A DNA stretch of 64,000 bases, taken from contig PKUO01000002.1 in NCBI GenBank assembly GCA_002869585.1, positions 190,556-254,555 of the forward strand, given 5' to 3'. The DNA is from Sedimenticola sp. GTDB taxonomy: Bacteria > Pseudomonadota > Gammaproteobacteria > Chromatiales > Chromatiaceae. The position numbers were made by a program, and so were the translations under genes. This document shows positions 37,664-48,358 of the stretch, piece by piece (positions within the stretch are counted from its first letter, which is position 1; every line of letters begins with the position of its first letter). The notes below the pieces were generated by a model. That model was not told where the DNA came from. It was given only the letters and a program-made list of their open reading frames with translations, and searched no databases.

Positions 37664-37988
37664 AGGCGACTACTGCTGTGTTGTTGTTACTGATGCAGAG
37701 GGGTTATGCGGATCTCTGGCGTATCCTTGTCAGGCCTGTATGTCATCGTTGCCCTTACCTCCCTACCCCTAAATTATCAGGTAATCCTGTGCTTTTCAGG
37801 GGCAGGATGCAAGTACTATTAATAAATCACAGAGTATTAATTTACGGTGGGAGAGTGGCGTGAAATTATGCTGCAGTGCAGCCAATCGGGCGGTTGACGG
37901 ATAACGGTGTTTGTTCCAGGAAAGGTAGGCCTTGTTGTTTTTCCCCTGCCCGAAATCATCTTCGGGCAGGGGAAGGGTTCACGGCCTG
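37664..37988. other. 325-base gene-free interval between argF and moxR
   Basis: The interval holds the perfect 14-bp inverted repeat at 37941-37974 and an AT-rich stretch (about 37810-37850) that may contain the moxR operon promoter. I could not assign -35 and -10 boxes with confidence. No ORF with coding character was seen. Confidence 0.5.
37941..37974. other. Perfect 14-bp inverted repeat downstream of argF
   Basis: TTCCCCTGCCCGAA and TTCGGGCAGGGGAA pair perfectly around ATCATC. It starts 15 bases beyond the argF stop. On the minus strand the hairpin is followed by AAACAACAAGG, not by T's, so it is not a textbook intrinsic terminator, although it may still end argF transcripts. Confidence 0.65.
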
Positions 37989-38915
37989 TTAGTCCTGGCA
38001 GAGCAGGAACTCAAGCAGCGCCTTCTGTGAATGCATGCGGTTTTCCGCCTCTTCCCAGACCACGCTGTCGGCCCGGTCGATGACCGATGCCGTCACCTCT
38101 TCGCCGCGGTGGGCAGGCAGGCAGTGCATGAACAGGGCATCCGGATTCGCCTGGGCCATCAATTGGTCGTTGACCTGGTAACCGCGGAAGGCCTTTTCAC
38201 GTTTCAGTTGCTCCTCTTCCTGGCCCATGCTGGCCCAGACATCGGTCACCAGCACATCAGCGCCGGTCGCCGCTTCCATTGGATCACGGATGATCAGGCA
38301 GTGGTCCCGGGCCGGTTGCAGGATTGAGTCGTCCGGATCGTAGCCTTCCGGGCAGGCGATGTTCAGCTTGAAATTGAACTGGCGCGCGGCGTTGATGTAG
38401 GAGTGGCACATATTATTGCCGTCGCCGATCCAGGTCACGGTTTTGCCGGCAATATCGCCACGGTGTTCGAGATAGGTCTGCATGTCCGCGAGCAGCTGGC
38501 AGGGGTGCAGCAGGTCGGTGAGCGCATTGATCACGGGCACCTTGGAATGGGCGGCAAAGCGTTCGATCTTTTCATGTTCGAAGGTGCGGATCATGATGCA
38601 ATCGACCATCCGCGACAGCACCCGGGCACTGTCTTCGATCGGCTCACCGCGTCCCAGCTGACTGTCTCTGGGCGAAAGGAACAGGGCGTGCCCGCCGAGT
38701 TGCGTCATGCCGGTTTCGAAGGAGACGCGGGTGCGGGTCGAGGATTTTTCAAACACCATCGCCAGGGTTTTGTTGCCCAGCGGGGTATAGCTCTCGCCCT
38801 CGTGCAGCATGCGCTTCAGTTCAATCGCCCGTCTGATCAGCCGATGCAGCTCCTCCGGGGTCAGGTCGAGCAGAGAGAGAAAGTGTCTGGGCAGGTTGTC
38901 GTTCGGATTGCTCAT
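37989..38915 (-). CDS. argF: Ornithine carbamoyltransferase
   Basis: This enzyme makes citrulline from ornithine and carbamoyl phosphate. At 308 residues it has the normal length. The carbamoyl phosphate motif STRTR lies near 57, HPCQLLAD near 135, the ornithine-side [10 protein letters not shown] near 238, and [12 protein letters not shown] with the catalytic Cys near 271. It lies 16 bases after argD and surely shares its transcript. The argG gene for the next step is elsewhere in the window. Confidence 0.96.
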   Translation of the reverse strand: MSNPNDNLPRHFLSLLDLTPEELHRLIRRAIELKRMLHEGESYTPLGNKTLAMVFEKSSTRTRVSFETGMTQLGGHALFLSPRDSQLGRGEPIEDSARVLSRMVDCIMIRTFEHEKIERFAAHSKVPVINALTDLLHPCQLLADMQTYLEHRGDIAGKTVTWIGDGNNMCHSYINAARQFNFKLNIACPEGYDPDDSILQPARDHCLIIRDPMEAATGADVLVTDVWASMGQEEEQLKREKAFRGYQVNDQLMAQANPDALFMHCLPAHRGEEVTASVIDRADSVVWEEAENRMHSQKALLEFLLCQD

Positions 38916-38931
38916 GATCTGTTCGCTATCG

Positions 38932-40110
38932 TTACTGTTCCTTGAGGAAACTCTTGATCAGGGTTGTCAGGGCATTCACCAGATGGTCGGCCTCTTCATC
39001 GCTCATAATCAGCGGTGGCAGCAGTCTGATGACCTTTTCCGCGGTGACATTGATCAGCAGGCCCTGTTCCAGTGCCTGGGTGACCAGCGCCTGACAGGGT
39101 CTGTCCAGCTCTATGCCAATCAGCAGACCCAGACCTCTTATCTCCTCGATTCCGGTGACATCCTGGAGCTTGTCGGCAAAATCGGTCAGCAGTTTTGCGC
39201 CGAGCTGTTCGGCGCGCTGGGTAAGGCCCTGATCTTCAAGGGTGCGGATCACGGTCAGTGCGGCCGCACAGGCCAGGGGGTTGCCGCCAAAGGTGGAGCC
39301 GTGATTGCCGGGTCCGAATGTCTCTGCGGCCTTGCCTTTGGCCAGGCAGGCGCCGATTGGCACGCCATTGCCCAGGCCCTTGGCCAGGGTTATGACGTCT
39401 GGATGGATGCCGGTGTGCTGGTAGGCGAACATGCGGCCGCTACGCCCCATGCCGGTCTGGATCTCATCCAGCATAATCAGCCAGTCGTACTCATCGCAGA
39501 TTGCCCGGATCTCGTTCAGGTAATCTTCCTGGGGGATGTTGATGCCGCCTTCGCCCTGGACCGGTTCGACCAGCACAGCGACCGTGCTGTGCGAGTTCTT
39601 GGCCACTGTGCGGATCGCCTCAAGGTCACCGTAAGGGACCCGAATAAAACCGCTTACCAGGGGTTCGAATCCGGCCTGAACCTTGCGGTTCCCGGTAGCG
39701 GACAGGGTGGCCAGGGTGCGGCCATGAAAGCTTTGCTCCATGACCACGATAGTCGGATTTTCAATGCCTTTCTTATGGCCAAACAGCCGCGCCAGCTTGA
39801 TGGCTGCTTCATTGGCCTCGGCGCCGGAGTTGCAGAAAAAGACGCGGTCCATTTCCGCAATGCGTGTCAACCCATCGCCGAGTTGCTGCTGCAACTCAAT
39901 CTGGTAGAGGTTGGATGTGTGAATCAGCTCGCCGGCCTGTTTGCAGATGGCCTCTTTTACGGCGGGGTGTGCATGACCCAAGCCGCAGACCGCGATGCCC
40001 GACAGGGCGTCGAGGTATTTTTTACCGGTGGTGTCCCATACCCAGACACCTTCACCTTTCTGCAAACTGATTGGTAGCCGATTATAGGTAGCCATCAAAG
40101 AGTCCGACAT
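38932..40110 (-). CDS. argD: Acetylornithine aminotransferase
   Basis: This PLP-dependent class III aminotransferase makes N-acetylornithine in arginine synthesis. The 392 residues contain [17 protein letters not shown] near 97, [13 protein letters not shown] near 213, and the PLP lysine in [15 protein letters not shown] near 243. GGAGGA precedes the ATG. It is the first gene of argD-argF. Confidence 0.95.
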   Translation of the reverse strand: MSDSLMATYNRLPISLQKGEGVWVWDTTGKKYLDALSGIAVCGLGHAHPAVKEAICKQAGELIHTSNLYQIELQQQLGDGLTRIAEMDRVFFCNSGAEANEAAIKLARLFGHKKGIENPTIVVMEQSFHGRTLATLSATGNRKVQAGFEPLVSGFIRVPYGDLEAIRTVAKNSHSTVAVLVEPVQGEGGINIPQEDYLNEIRAICDEYDWLIMLDEIQTGMGRSGRMFAYQHTGIHPDVITLAKGLGNGVPIGACLAKGKAAETFGPGNHGSTFGGNPLACAAALTVIRTLEDQGLTQRAEQLGAKLLTDFADKLQDVTGIEEIRGLGLLIGIELDRPCQALVTQALEQGLLINVTAEKVIRLLPPLIMSDEEADHLVNALTTLIKSFLKEQ

Positions 40111-40286
40111 ACTTCATTCCTCCAGGCGTCTTTTGCGGATCGCGCGCCCATTAAAAACAAAAGGCAGCCCTGCTGATGCGCGGCCACCTCTGGCTTATTT
40201 TCCTGGAAAAGTGCAGGAAAACCGTCGATATTATCGGTTCTCTGTACTGATCGCAACTGCCGCGTGTGGGATTGCTGTGTTTCAGC

Positions 40287-40313
40287 TTGCATCACTTGGG
40301 TGGCTGCTATAGT
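40287..40313 (+). promoter_or_regulatory. Likely rnpB promoter
   Basis: TATAGT (40308-40313) lies about ten bases before the predicted 5' end of RNase P RNA. TTGCAT (40287-40292) is the best -35 candidate but leaves a spacer of only 15 bases; CTTGCA one base earlier gives 16. Confidence 0.45.
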
Positions 40314-40322
40314 CTTGCCGGC

Positions 40323-40678
40323 AGGAGTCGGCCGGATGGTCGCTGCCCTTTAAGGGTGGAGGAAAGTCCGGGCTCCACAGGACGGAACGCCAGGTAACGC
40401 CTGGGGGGCGCAAGCCTACGGAAAGTGCCACAGAAAATATACCGCCGAAGCCTTCGGGCTGGTAAGGTTGAAATGGTGCGGTAAGAGCGCACCGCGCCAC
40501 TGGTAACAGTGGTGGCAGGGTAAACCCCGTTCGGAGCAAGACCAAATAGAGGGGCAGGCGGTTTGATCCGCGACATGTGGTCCACATGGTCCCTGGGTAG
40601 GTTGCTTGAGGCATGCGGTGACGCATGTCCCAGATGAATGGCCATTCTCGACAGAACCCGGCTTACAGGCCGGCTCCT
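40323..40678 (+). ncRNA. rnpB: RNase P RNA (bacterial type A)
   Basis: This is the catalytic RNA of RNase P, which matures tRNA 5' ends. The conserved core segments are all visible: GAGGAAAGTCCGGGCTCC near the 5' end, CCAGGTAACGCCTGGGGG, GGTGCGGTAAGAGCGCACC, and near the 3' end the ACAGAACCCGGCTTA block. The ends were set by the P1 helix, AGGAGTCGGCC pairing with GGCCGGCTCCT with one G-T pair. The length of about 356 bases is normal for type A. No clear separate terminator follows, though a T-rich stretch does. Confidence 0.95.
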
Positions 40679-40856
40679 AATTCTTTATTCTTTACATTTC
40701 TCGATTTTAATTCCTATTATATCTAATAATTCACTTTAAGTGCGTATTTTACTGCACTGATTTAGCGTGAGTTATCTCCGTGTATGCTCTCTTCAAAGGT
40801 TCTCCTAACTCCCTGTCTTTAAAGGAAGTTTTTCCTATTTCTGTGGTTTGATTTTC

Positions 40857-40886
40857 TTGACAAGTGGCGATTCCGGTACCTATTAT
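40857..40886 (+). promoter_or_regulatory. Pmra-type promoter of the dcw cluster
   Basis: A perfect -35 TTGACA (40857-40862) and a -10 TATTAT (40881-40886) are separated by 18 bases. The start site would fall in the MraZ repeats immediately downstream, matching autoregulation by MraZ. Confidence 0.75.
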
Positions 40887-40920
40887 GGGAATAAGTGGGG
40901 GAAAGTGGGGATAAATGGGG
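40886..40920 (+). promoter_or_regulatory. MraZ operator: four TGGGN repeats
   Basis: TGGGA, TGGGG, TGGGG and TGGGG start at 40886, 40896, 40906 and 40916, each separated by exactly five bases. This matches the TGGGN-N5 direct repeats bound by the MraZ ring in E. coli, where three repeats are described. The array begins within the -10 box and ends where the mraZ ribosome site starts. Confidence 0.85.
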
Positions 40921-40930
40921 AGGGTTCGGT

Positions 40931-41386
40931 TTGTTCCGAGGTGTCAACAGGCTCAACTTAGACGCGAAGGGGCGTCTGGCAATACCGACACGATATCGTG
41001 GTCGGTTGCAGGAAGAGTGTGCCTCGCAGTTAATCATTACCGTTGATCCCGAGCGTTGCCTGCTGATCTATCCGATGCCTGAGTGGGTAGAGATCGAAAA
41101 GAATCTAATGGCGCTTCCTACCTTTGATAAAAATACACGTCAGTTGCAAAGACTGTTGGTGGGTCATGCGACTGAGGTGGAGATGGATTCCCAGGGGCGT
41201 GTGTTGCTGCCTCCCCCCTTAAGAGAATTTGCTTCCCTGGAGAAGCATACCGTATTGATTGGACAGGGCAAAAAATTTGAGCTCTGGGAAGAGGAGCGCT
41301 GGACGCGGAAGCGTGATACCTGGCTGGACGAGGTCGATCTGGAGAACCTCGTGCTGCCTGCTGGCCTGGAAAATCTTTCAATTTAA
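40931..41386 (+). CDS. mraZ: MraZ transcriptional regulator
   Basis: This is a 151-residue DNA-binding protein with two AbrB/SpoVT-like repeats that represses the dcw operon. Each repeat shows the family pattern: [18 protein letters not shown] at the start and [21 protein letters not shown] near 75. The start codon is TTG, chosen because the protein then begins like other MraZ proteins (M-FRGVN) and GGGGAGGG lies six bases upstream. The frame is open to 40895, but that would put the operator inside the gene. The TTG start and the operator overlapping the ribosome site should keep its own level low. Confidence 0.93.
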   Translation: MFRGVNRLNLDAKGRLAIPTRYRGRLQEECASQLIITVDPERCLLIYPMPEWVEIEKNLMALPTFDKNTRQLQRLLVGHATEVEMDSQGRVLLPPPLREFASLEKHTVLIGQGKKFELWEEERWTRKRDTWLDEVDLENLVLPAGLENLSI

Positions 41387-41388
41387 TC

Positions 41389-42324
41389 ATGGCAGAGCCT
41401 AAACAACATCTGCCAGTGCTGCACAGCGAAGCACTGCAGGCGCTGACTGTTTCATCTTCGGGTATCTATATAGATGGGACGTTTGGGCGGGGTGGTCATA
41501 GTGCAGCTATCCTGCAGGCGCTGGGTGCCGAGGGGCGATTGATTGCGATAGATAAGGACCCAGAGGCCATTCAGTGTGCCCAGGGTCTGTTTGCGGGAGA
41601 CAAGCGTTTTGGGATTGAACAGGGATCTTTTGCCGAGTTGAAGACAATCGCTGAAAAACACGGGGTTTGCGGGAAAGTCAGCGGGATTCTGCTGGATCTG
41701 GGGGTCTCTTCGCCACAACTGGATCAGTCGCAGCGTGGCTTTAGCTTTCTCCATGAAGGCCCCCTGGATATGCGCATGGACAACTCCTCCGGCATGAGCG
41801 CGGCCACATGGCTGGCGGGTGCCGAGGAGAAGGATATAGCCCAGGTGCTGAAAGAGTACGGAGAGGAGCGCTACGCCAAGCGCATTGCCCGGGCCATTGT
41901 CGCCGGGAGAGAGGCCGCGCCGATCACCACCACCACCCGGTTGGCGGAGATTGTGTCGGCGGCCAATCCTGCCTGGGAAAAGGGCAAACACCCGGCCACC
42001 CGCGCCTTTCAGGCGATCCGGATTTACATTAATAGAGAATTGGATGATCTGCGCGACTGCCTGGGTTTGTCGCTGGAAGTACTCGCCGTCGGTGGTCGCC
42101 TGGTGGTGATCAGTTTCCACTCCCTGGAAGACCGGATAGTCAAGCGCTTCATGCGCGACGAGGAGCGTGGACCGCAGTTACCGATCGGGTTGCCGGTGAC
42201 TCAGGATCAGACCGGTGGTCGGTTGAGGCGCATCGGTAAGGCGATCCATGCAGGGGATGACGAAGTCAGGCAGAACCCGCGCGCGCGCAGTGCCGTGATG
42301 CGCGTTGCCGAGCGTACGGCATGA
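41389..42324 (+). CDS. rsmH: 16S rRNA m4C1402 methyltransferase
   Basis: RsmH (MraW) methylates N4 of cytidine 1402 of 16S rRNA. The 311-residue protein contains the SAM-binding [12 protein letters not shown] near 25, [13 protein letters not shown] near 100 and the conserved [13 protein letters not shown] near 243. It starts two bases after mraZ and overlaps ftsL by four bases. Confidence 0.97.
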   Translation: MAEPKQHLPVLHSEALQALTVSSSGIYIDGTFGRGGHSAAILQALGAEGRLIAIDKDPEAIQCAQGLFAGDKRFGIEQGSFAELKTIAEKHGVCGKVSGILLDLGVSSPQLDQSQRGFSFLHEGPLDMRMDNSSGMSAATWLAGAEEKDIAQVLKEYGEERYAKRIARAIVAGREAAPITTTTRLAEIVSAANPAWEKGKHPATRAFQAIRIYINRELDDLRDCLGLSLEVLAVGGRLVVISFHSLEDRIVKRFMRDEERGPQLPIGLPVTQDQTGGRLRRIGKAIHAGDDEVRQNPRARSAVMRVAERTA

Positions 42325-42593
42325 ACCGGCGGCAGTTCATCACACTGCTGCTGCTCGGCCTGATGGTGCTTTCATCAGCCATAGGCGTGGTCTATGCGAA
42401 GTATGCCTCGAGAAAGTATTTTGTGGAGCTGAAGGTACTGCAGGCCCAGCGCGATGCGATTGAGATCGAGTGGGGGCGTCTGCAGATTGAGCAGAGTACC
42501 TGGGGAACTCATGGGCGAATCGAAAAAATCGCCACCAAGGATTTGAAAATGCACATTCCATCAACCGCTGAGGTTTTGGTGATCAGGCCCTGA
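42321..42593 (+). CDS. ftsL: Cell division protein FtsL
   Basis: This is a 90-residue bitopic division protein that forms a complex with FtsB and FtsQ and activates FtsWI. A very short cytoplasmic start leads to a transmembrane helix (about 6-25, [18 protein letters not shown]) and a coiled-coil periplasmic segment ([21 protein letters not shown]). The position between rsmH and ftsI, with ATGA overlap, makes the assignment secure despite low conservation. Confidence 0.93.
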   Translation: MNRRQFITLLLLGLMVLSSAIGVVYAKYASRKYFVELKVLQAQRDAIEIEWGRLQIEQSTWGTHGRIEKIATKDLKMHIPSTAEVLVIRP

Positions 42594-42594
42594 T

Positions 42595-44349
42595 ATGGCT
42601 GATAAGAGACGGCAAAAGCGGGCCGAACAGGCCCTCAAGAGCGAGCAGAGAGCGATGCCCCGTTATCGGGTCAGGCGCTGGGTGTTGCTTGCTCTGTTGG
42701 CTGCGTCGTCTGTCGTTCTGGTTGCCCGTGCCGTCGATCGGCAGATTTTCGAGACCGATTTTCTGCAACATGAGGGGCAGCGTCGTCACCTTCGCGTGGT
42801 CGAGATGCCGGCCTATCGCGGCATGATTACCGATCGCCAGGGCGAGCCCCTGGCCATCAGTACCCCGGTTGATTCGGTGTGGGCCAACCCGCGTGTCTTA
42901 TCCCCCGACGCCAAGACACTGATGCCGCTGGCCAAGATACTGGGCAAGGATGTTGACGAGTTGCGCCGTCTGTTGGCCGAGCGCAGTAACCGCGCTTTCG
43001 TCTATCTGGAGCGCCGGGTAAATCCTGACTTGGCAGCGGCGGTCGATGAGTTGGATACCAAGGGGGTCGAGTTGCAGCGCGAGTATCGCCGCTACTACCC
43101 GGCCGGCGAGGTGTTTGCCCATGTCATCGGTTTTACCGGCGTCGATGATGTCGGTCAGGAAGGTCTTGAACTGGCCTATGAGGAGTGGCTGAAAGGCACC
43201 AACGGCAAGAAGATGGTGATCCGGGACGGGCGTGCCCGGGCGGTGAAGGATGTGGAAAATATCCAGAAGCCCATGCCGGGTAACAATCTCACACTCAGTC
43301 TCGACCGGCGTCTGCAGTTTCTCGCCTACCGGGAGTTGAAGGCCGCAGTCAAGCACAACAAGGCGAAATCCGGCTCCGCTGTGATCCTGGATGCAAGGAC
43401 CAACGAAGTGTTGGCGATGGTCAATCAGCCGGCCTATAACCCCAACGGTTCAAAGCGCGGCAAGGCCGGGCGATTCAGAAATCGCGCGGTCACCGATGTC
43501 TTCGAGCCGGGCTCTACCATGAAGCCGCTGACCATTGCTGCGGCGTTGGAAACCGGGCGCTATAAACCCGACACCGTTATCGATACCACGCCGGGCTATT
43601 ACCGGGTGGGTCGCCACCAGGTCAAGGATTATCGCAATTACGGGGTGATCGATGTTTCTACCGTGATTCTTAAATCGAGTAATGTCGGTGTCAGTAAAAT
43701 CGCCCTGGATATGCCCAAGGAGGATCTCTACAGCTTTTTCTCCAAGCTCGGCTTTGGCGATCCGACCAGTACCGGATTTCCCGGAGAGTCGGGTGGTCAG
43801 CTAACCCCGCCACAACGCTGGGCCAAGATTGATCAGGCGACCCTCTCCTTCGGCTATGGCCTGTCAGTCACGCCGCTGCAGTTGGCCCGTGCCTATTCGG
43901 TGCTGGCCGCAGATGGTGTCAAACGACAGCTTTCCCTGATCAAGCGTGACAAGATTCCTGACGGGGAGCGTGTGATGCGCGCTTCCACCGCCAAGGCGGT
44001 CAGAAAGATGATGGAGGCAGTGGTTTCCTCGGAAGGCACAGCCCCGGCGGCGGCGGTACCTGGGTATCGGGTGGCAGGTAAAACCGGCACGGCGAAAAAG
44101 AGCATTTCGGGTGGCTATGCGGACGACCGCTATCTCGCGGTTTTTGCCGGCATAGTGCCTGCCAGCGACCCGCGCCTGGTGATGGTGGTGATGATCGATG
44201 AGCCCAGTGCCGGTAAGTATTACGGAGGGCAGGTGGCCGCGCCGGTCTTTTCAAAGGTGATGACCGGGGCCTTGCGGCTATTGAATATCCCGCCGGACGA
44301 CCTTCCTGAAGAGAGTGTCCGTTTGGCAAGTCTGGGAGGCGAGAAATGA
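42595..44349 (+). CDS. ftsI: Septal peptidoglycan transpeptidase FtsI (PBP3)
   Basis: This class B penicillin-binding protein crosslinks septal peptidoglycan with FtsW. The 584 residues show a cytoplasmic tail, a transmembrane helix (about 27-46), the pedestal domain, and the transpeptidase motifs STMK with active Ser307, SSN near 362 and KTGT near 498. The start codon follows the ftsL stop by one base. Confidence 0.97.
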   Translation: MADKRRQKRAEQALKSEQRAMPRYRVRRWVLLALLAASSVVLVARAVDRQIFETDFLQHEGQRRHLRVVEMPAYRGMITDRQGEPLAISTPVDSVWANPRVLSPDAKTLMPLAKILGKDVDELRRLLAERSNRAFVYLERRVNPDLAAAVDELDTKGVELQREYRRYYPAGEVFAHVIGFTGVDDVGQEGLELAYEEWLKGTNGKKMVIRDGRARAVKDVENIQKPMPGNNLTLSLDRRLQFLAYRELKAAVKHNKAKSGSAVILDARTNEVLAMVNQPAYNPNGSKRGKAGRFRNRAVTDVFEPGSTMKPLTIAAALETGRYKPDTVIDTTPGYYRVGRHQVKDYRNYGVIDVSTVILKSSNVGVSKIALDMPKEDLYSFFSKLGFGDPTSTGFPGESGGQLTPPQRWAKIDQATLSFGYGLSVTPLQLARAYSVLAADGVKRQLSLIKRDKIPDGERVMRASTAKAVRKMMEAVVSSEGTAPAAAVPGYRVAGKTGTAKKSISGGYADDRYLAVFAGIVPASDPRLVMVVMIDEPSAGKYYGGQVAAPVFSKVMTGALRLLNIPPDDLPEESVRLASLGGEK

Positions 44350-45875
44350 TGACGGCCTCCCTTCTGCATTCCACCTGTCGGTTATCTGATTTGCTTGCGG
44401 ACCTGGCGCAGTTGCCGATGGCCCAGGATCGGGAGATCAGTGCGATAACACTGGACAGTCGTCTGGTCTCTCCCGGTAGCGCCTTTCTGGCCTGTGCCGG
44501 AACCTTCAAGCATGGCCTGGTGTATCTGCAACAGGCGCTGGAACGTGGTGCGGTTGCTGTCATTTATGAACCGAATGAAGAGTGGAGCGCAGAACGTGTC
44601 GCAGCGTCTGCCGAACAGATTGGCGTGCCCTTTATCGCGGTTGCCGGTCTGCGCCGTCAGGTCAGCCGTATTGCAGGGCGTTTTTTTGGGCATCCCTCGG
44701 AATCGCTCTATCTGGCGGGTTTTACCGGCACCAATGGCAAAACCAGTTGCACGCAGTTCCTGGCCCAGGCCCTGGCGCCCGACACCCGCTGTGGTGTGAT
44801 CGGCACCCTGGGCAGCGGTCTTCTCGGGGCGCTCAGACAGGGCCTGCATACCACTCCGGACCCGATCGAGGTGCAGTCACTGTTGGCGGAGATGCGCGAG
44901 GCTAATGCCAGCGCTGTGGCAATGGAGGTCTCCTCCCATGCGCTGGATCAGGCGCGGGTCGAGGATCTGCGCTTCGATATCGCGGTATTGACCAATCTCA
45001 GCCGCGATCACCTCGATTATCACGGCAGCATGGATCAGTACGCGAGCGCCAAAAAACGCCTGTTTGAGATGCCAGGCCTCTCGGCGGCGGTGCTGAATAT
45101 GGACGATGAGTTTGGCCTGCAACTGCAGCAGACCCTGCAGGGCCGCCTGCCGGTTATCGGTTACAGCCTGGAGAGCATGTCGGGGAAAGGGCTGGAGCAG
45201 TGGATAGGTGTCAGCCGTCTTCAGGCTGATAGTGACGGTCAGCATATTGCTATCGAAAGCAGTTGGGGTAAAGGTGAACTTCGGACCCCTCTGCTGGGAC
45301 AGTTCAATGTGAGTAATCTGCTGGCGGTTCTGGTCGTGCTGCTGCATCGCGGTTTGTCCCTTGGCGAGGCGCTCAGCCGCCTGTCACGGGTGCAGACAGT
45401 TGCCGGGCGCATGCAGCGTTTCGGTGGTGCCGGACAGCCCTTGGTAGTGGTCGATTACGCCCATACGCCGGATGCCTTGTCGCAAACGCTGCAGGCGTTG
45501 CGCGCCCACACCGCAGGCCGCCTGATCTGCCTGTTTGGTTGCGGGGGTGAACGTGACCGGGGTAAGCGACCCGAGATGGGCAGGATCGCCGAGGAGTATG
45601 CCGATCAGGTCTATGTCACCGATGACAATCCACGTGGTGAAGCCAGTGAAGCCATTATTGAGGAGATTCTCGGGGGCATGTTGAATGCTTCCGAGGCGGT
45701 TGTGATCGCCAATCGTGCGGCCGCCATCGAGGGCGCTCTCCGTTACGCCTCTCCTGGTGATGTCGTATTGATCGCCGGCAAGGGGCACGAGGATTATCAG
45801 CAAATCGGCGATCTGCGCATTCCCTACAGCGACCGTCACCAGGTGGCGAAGGTACTTGGGGAGGTGCGCCCATGA
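44346..45875 (+). CDS. murE: UDP-MurNAc-tripeptide ligase MurE
   Basis: This enzyme adds meso-diaminopimelate to UDP-MurNAc-L-Ala-D-Glu. The 509-residue protein has the Mur ligase ATP loop GTNGKTSC near 128. The DNPRGE motif near 430 indicates specificity for meso-diaminopimelate rather than lysine. The gene starts ATG-ATG within the ftsI stop region and overlaps murF by four bases. Confidence 0.97.
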   Translation: MMTASLLHSTCRLSDLLADLAQLPMAQDREISAITLDSRLVSPGSAFLACAGTFKHGLVYLQQALERGAVAVIYEPNEEWSAERVAASAEQIGVPFIAVAGLRRQVSRIAGRFFGHPSESLYLAGFTGTNGKTSCTQFLAQALAPDTRCGVIGTLGSGLLGALRQGLHTTPDPIEVQSLLAEMREANASAVAMEVSSHALDQARVEDLRFDIAVLTNLSRDHLDYHGSMDQYASAKKRLFEMPGLSAAVLNMDDEFGLQLQQTLQGRLPVIGYSLESMSGKGLEQWIGVSRLQADSDGQHIAIESSWGKGELRTPLLGQFNVSNLLAVLVVLLHRGLSLGEALSRLSRVQTVAGRMQRFGGAGQPLVVVDYAHTPDALSQTLQALRAHTAGRLICLFGCGGERDRGKRPEMGRIAEEYADQVYVTDDNPRGEASEAIIEEILGGMLNASEAVVIANRAAAIEGALRYASPGDVVLIAGKGHEDYQQIGDLRIPYSDRHQVAKVLGEVRP

Positions 45876-47236
45876 TCCGTTTCGCCATGAGTGAAATCAG
45901 CGATCGTCTGAACGCCAGGCATCTCGGCGCAGATGTGAGCTTCGATGCCGTCTCCACCGACACGCGTCGGATCAATCCCGGGCAGCTGTTTGTCGCCCTC
46001 AAGGGGCCGAACTTCGATGGCCACGATTACCTGGACAAGGCATTGGCGCAGGGTGCGGCAGGCGCCATGGTCAGCCGGGATACAGCGATTAACATGCCGC
46101 GGCTGCTGGTACATGACACGCGTATCGGCCTGGGGCGTCTCGCTGCCATGTGGCGGGAGAGCAGCGCTGTGCCGGTGGTGGCCATTACCGGCAGCAATGG
46201 TAAAACAACAGTGAAAGAGATGGTGGCGGCCATTCTCTCGACCCAGGGCAAGGTGCTGGCCACCCAGGGTAATCTGAATAATGATATCGGTCTGCCACTG
46301 ACCCTGTTGCGTCTCCAGGAGCATGATTTCGCTGTGGTCGAGATGGGCGCCAATCATGTGGGCGAGATCGACTACCTGAGCCGTATTGCCCAGCCGGATT
46401 GCGTGCTGATCAACAATGCGGGTCGTGCCCATCTGGAAGGCTTTGGCAGCGTCGAGCAGGTGGCACGCGCCAAGGGTGAGATTATCAACGGCCTCAAAGC
46501 GGATGGCTGCATTATCTACAACGGCGATGATCTGATGTCGGGTATCTGGAGAGAGTTGAGCGCCGGCAAGAGAAGCCTGCGTTTCGGTACTTCACCTAGC
46601 GCGGATGTCCTGTTGCTCAGCGACAGCAGCGAGTTTTGCTGGAACGATCAGGGCTTTGTTAACCGTTTTGTGATTGCCACGCCGATGGGTGAGATCGCTA
46701 TCTCCATGTCACTGGCGGGATATCACAACCAGCTGAACGCGGCGGCTGCCACGGCGGTATCGCTGCAACTTGGCGCTACGGCGGAACAGATTCAGCAGGG
46801 CCTCGCCTCGATCAGTCCGGTGGCGGGCCGTCTGCAGTTCAGGCAAGCCAGGCAGGGTGTATACCTGGTCGATGACAGCTATAACGCCAATCCTGAATCG
46901 GTAAGCGCGGCCATTGCGGTGCTTGCTGCCGCACCGGGTCAGCGTTTCCTGGTGCTTGGACCACTTGCCGAACTGGGCGAGGGTGAGGCGGATTTCTATC
47001 GGGAACTGGGTAATGCCGCCAGATGTCAGCAGATCACCCGTTTGTATGCAGTAGGTAACGCCGGACTTGCCGCCGAAGCATTTGGGCACGGGGGGCGTGT
47101 TTTTCGGGATAACGCCGAGCTGATAGCTGCCCTGCAGGGTGAGCTAGGTGCCGGGGACGCGGTGCTGGTCAAAGGATCCAGGAGTGCCGGGATGGAGCAG
47201 GTAGTGAATGCGCTTATCAATGGGGAGGGTGTCTGA
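45872..47236 (+). CDS. murF: UDP-MurNAc-pentapeptide synthase MurF
   Basis: This enzyme attaches D-Ala-D-Ala to the UDP-MurNAc tripeptide. The 454 residues show [18 protein letters not shown]-type N-terminal binding (here [13 protein letters not shown]) near 26, the ATP loop [12 protein letters not shown] near 107, and [12 protein letters not shown] near 337. It overlaps murE by four bases (ATGA) and mraY by one. Confidence 0.97.
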   Translation: MIRFAMSEISDRLNARHLGADVSFDAVSTDTRRINPGQLFVALKGPNFDGHDYLDKALAQGAAGAMVSRDTAINMPRLLVHDTRIGLGRLAAMWRESSAVPVVAITGSNGKTTVKEMVAAILSTQGKVLATQGNLNNDIGLPLTLLRLQEHDFAVVEMGANHVGEIDYLSRIAQPDCVLINNAGRAHLEGFGSVEQVARAKGEIINGLKADGCIIYNGDDLMSGIWRELSAGKRSLRFGTSPSADVLLLSDSSEFCWNDQGFVNRFVIATPMGEIAISMSLAGYHNQLNAAAATAVSLQLGATAEQIQQGLASISPVAGRLQFRQARQGVYLVDDSYNANPESVSAAIAVLAAAPGQRFLVLGPLAELGEGEADFYRELGNAARCQQITRLYAVGNAGLAAEAFGHGGRVFRDNAELIAALQGELGAGDAVLVKGSRSAGMEQVVNALINGEGV

Positions 47237-48318
47237 TGCTGCTGCTTCTGTCTGAATATCTGGCGGAGATCAACACAGGGTTTAATGTTTTCCAGTACCT
47301 GACCCTGCGGGCGATTCTTGGCGTTTTGACGGCGCTGGTGATCTCGTTTCTGGTGGGGCCGGTGATGATCCGGCGTCTCACCTTCCACCAGATCGGCCAG
47401 ACGGTGCGTGATGATGGCCCGCAGACCCACCTGTCAAAGGCAGGAACGCCGACCATGGGTGGCGCACTGCTGCTGGTGGCCGTCTCGATTAGTACCCTGC
47501 TCTGGTCGGACCTGAATAACCGTTATGTCTGGGTCGTGATCATTGTCACTTTGGTGTTTGGCGTGATCGGTTTCTACGACGACTATAAGAAACTGGTGCT
47601 GAAAGATCCCAAGGGGCTGGCTGCCCGCTATAAATATTTCTGGCAGTCGGTGGCTGGGTTGGGTGCGGCTTATGCGCTCTATGCCACCGCGGCACTTCCC
47701 GCCGAGACCCAGCTGATCATCCCTTTCATCAAAAGCATCGTGATCGACATGGGTCCCTGGTTCGTGGTGCTGACCTACTTTGTCATCGTCGGCTCAAGCA
47801 ATGCGGTCAATCTCACCGACGGTCTGGACGGCCTGGCGATCATGCCGACGGTGCTGGTGGCCGGAGCTCTGGGCATCTTTGCCTATGTCTCGGGTCATGC
47901 CCAGATCTCCAATTATCTGTTGATCCCGTTTCTGCCCGGTGTCGGTGAAGTGGCGGTCTTCTGTGGCGCCCTGGTGGGCGCAGGTCTCGGTTTTCTCTGG
48001 TTTAACGCCTATCCGGCCCAGGTCTTCATGGGTGATGTGGGCGCGCTGGCGTTGGGTGCCGCGTTGGGCGTGGTGGCGGTGGTGGTTCGCCAGGAGTTGG
48101 TGTTGCTGATTATGGGTGGTGTGTTCGTCATGGAGACGGTCTCGGTGATGCTGCAGGTCGCATCCTTCAAGCTGACCGGTCGCCGGATTTTCCGCATGGC
48201 GCCCCTGCATCACCATTTTGAATTGAAGGGCTGGCCCGAGCCGCGGGTGATTGTGCGCTTCTGGATTGTGACGGTGATCCTGGTGCTGGTCGGGCTGGCG
48301 AGTCTGAAGATTCGCTGA
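47236..48318 (+). CDS. mraY: Phospho-MurNAc-pentapeptide translocase MraY
   Basis: This integral membrane enzyme transfers phospho-MurNAc-pentapeptide to undecaprenyl phosphate to make lipid I. The 360-residue sequence has about ten transmembrane helices. The catalytic cytoplasmic motifs are FYDDYKKL near 114, [10 protein letters not shown] near 192 and [12 protein letters not shown] near 321. It overlaps the murF stop (TGATG). Confidence 0.97.
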   Translation: MLLLLSEYLAEINTGFNVFQYLTLRAILGVLTALVISFLVGPVMIRRLTFHQIGQTVRDDGPQTHLSKAGTPTMGGALLLVAVSISTLLWSDLNNRYVWVVIIVTLVFGVIGFYDDYKKLVLKDPKGLAARYKYFWQSVAGLGAAYALYATAALPAETQLIIPFIKSIVIDMGPWFVVLTYFVIVGSSNAVNLTDGLDGLAIMPTVLVAGALGIFAYVSGHAQISNYLLIPFLPGVGEVAVFCGALVGAGLGFLWFNAYPAQVFMGDVGALALGAALGVVAVVVRQELVLLIMGGVFVMETVSVMLQVASFKLTGRRIFRMAPLHHHFELKGWPEPRVIVRFWIVTVILVLVGLASLKIR

Positions 48319-48358
48319 GTTTTATTGCTATCGATTCTGATTGAGAGAGCAGAAGCAG

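Noticed and set aside
38809-40077. 422-codon open frame on the plus strand opposite argD
   Set aside because: It is an antisense shadow of argD and has no ribosome site or family features.
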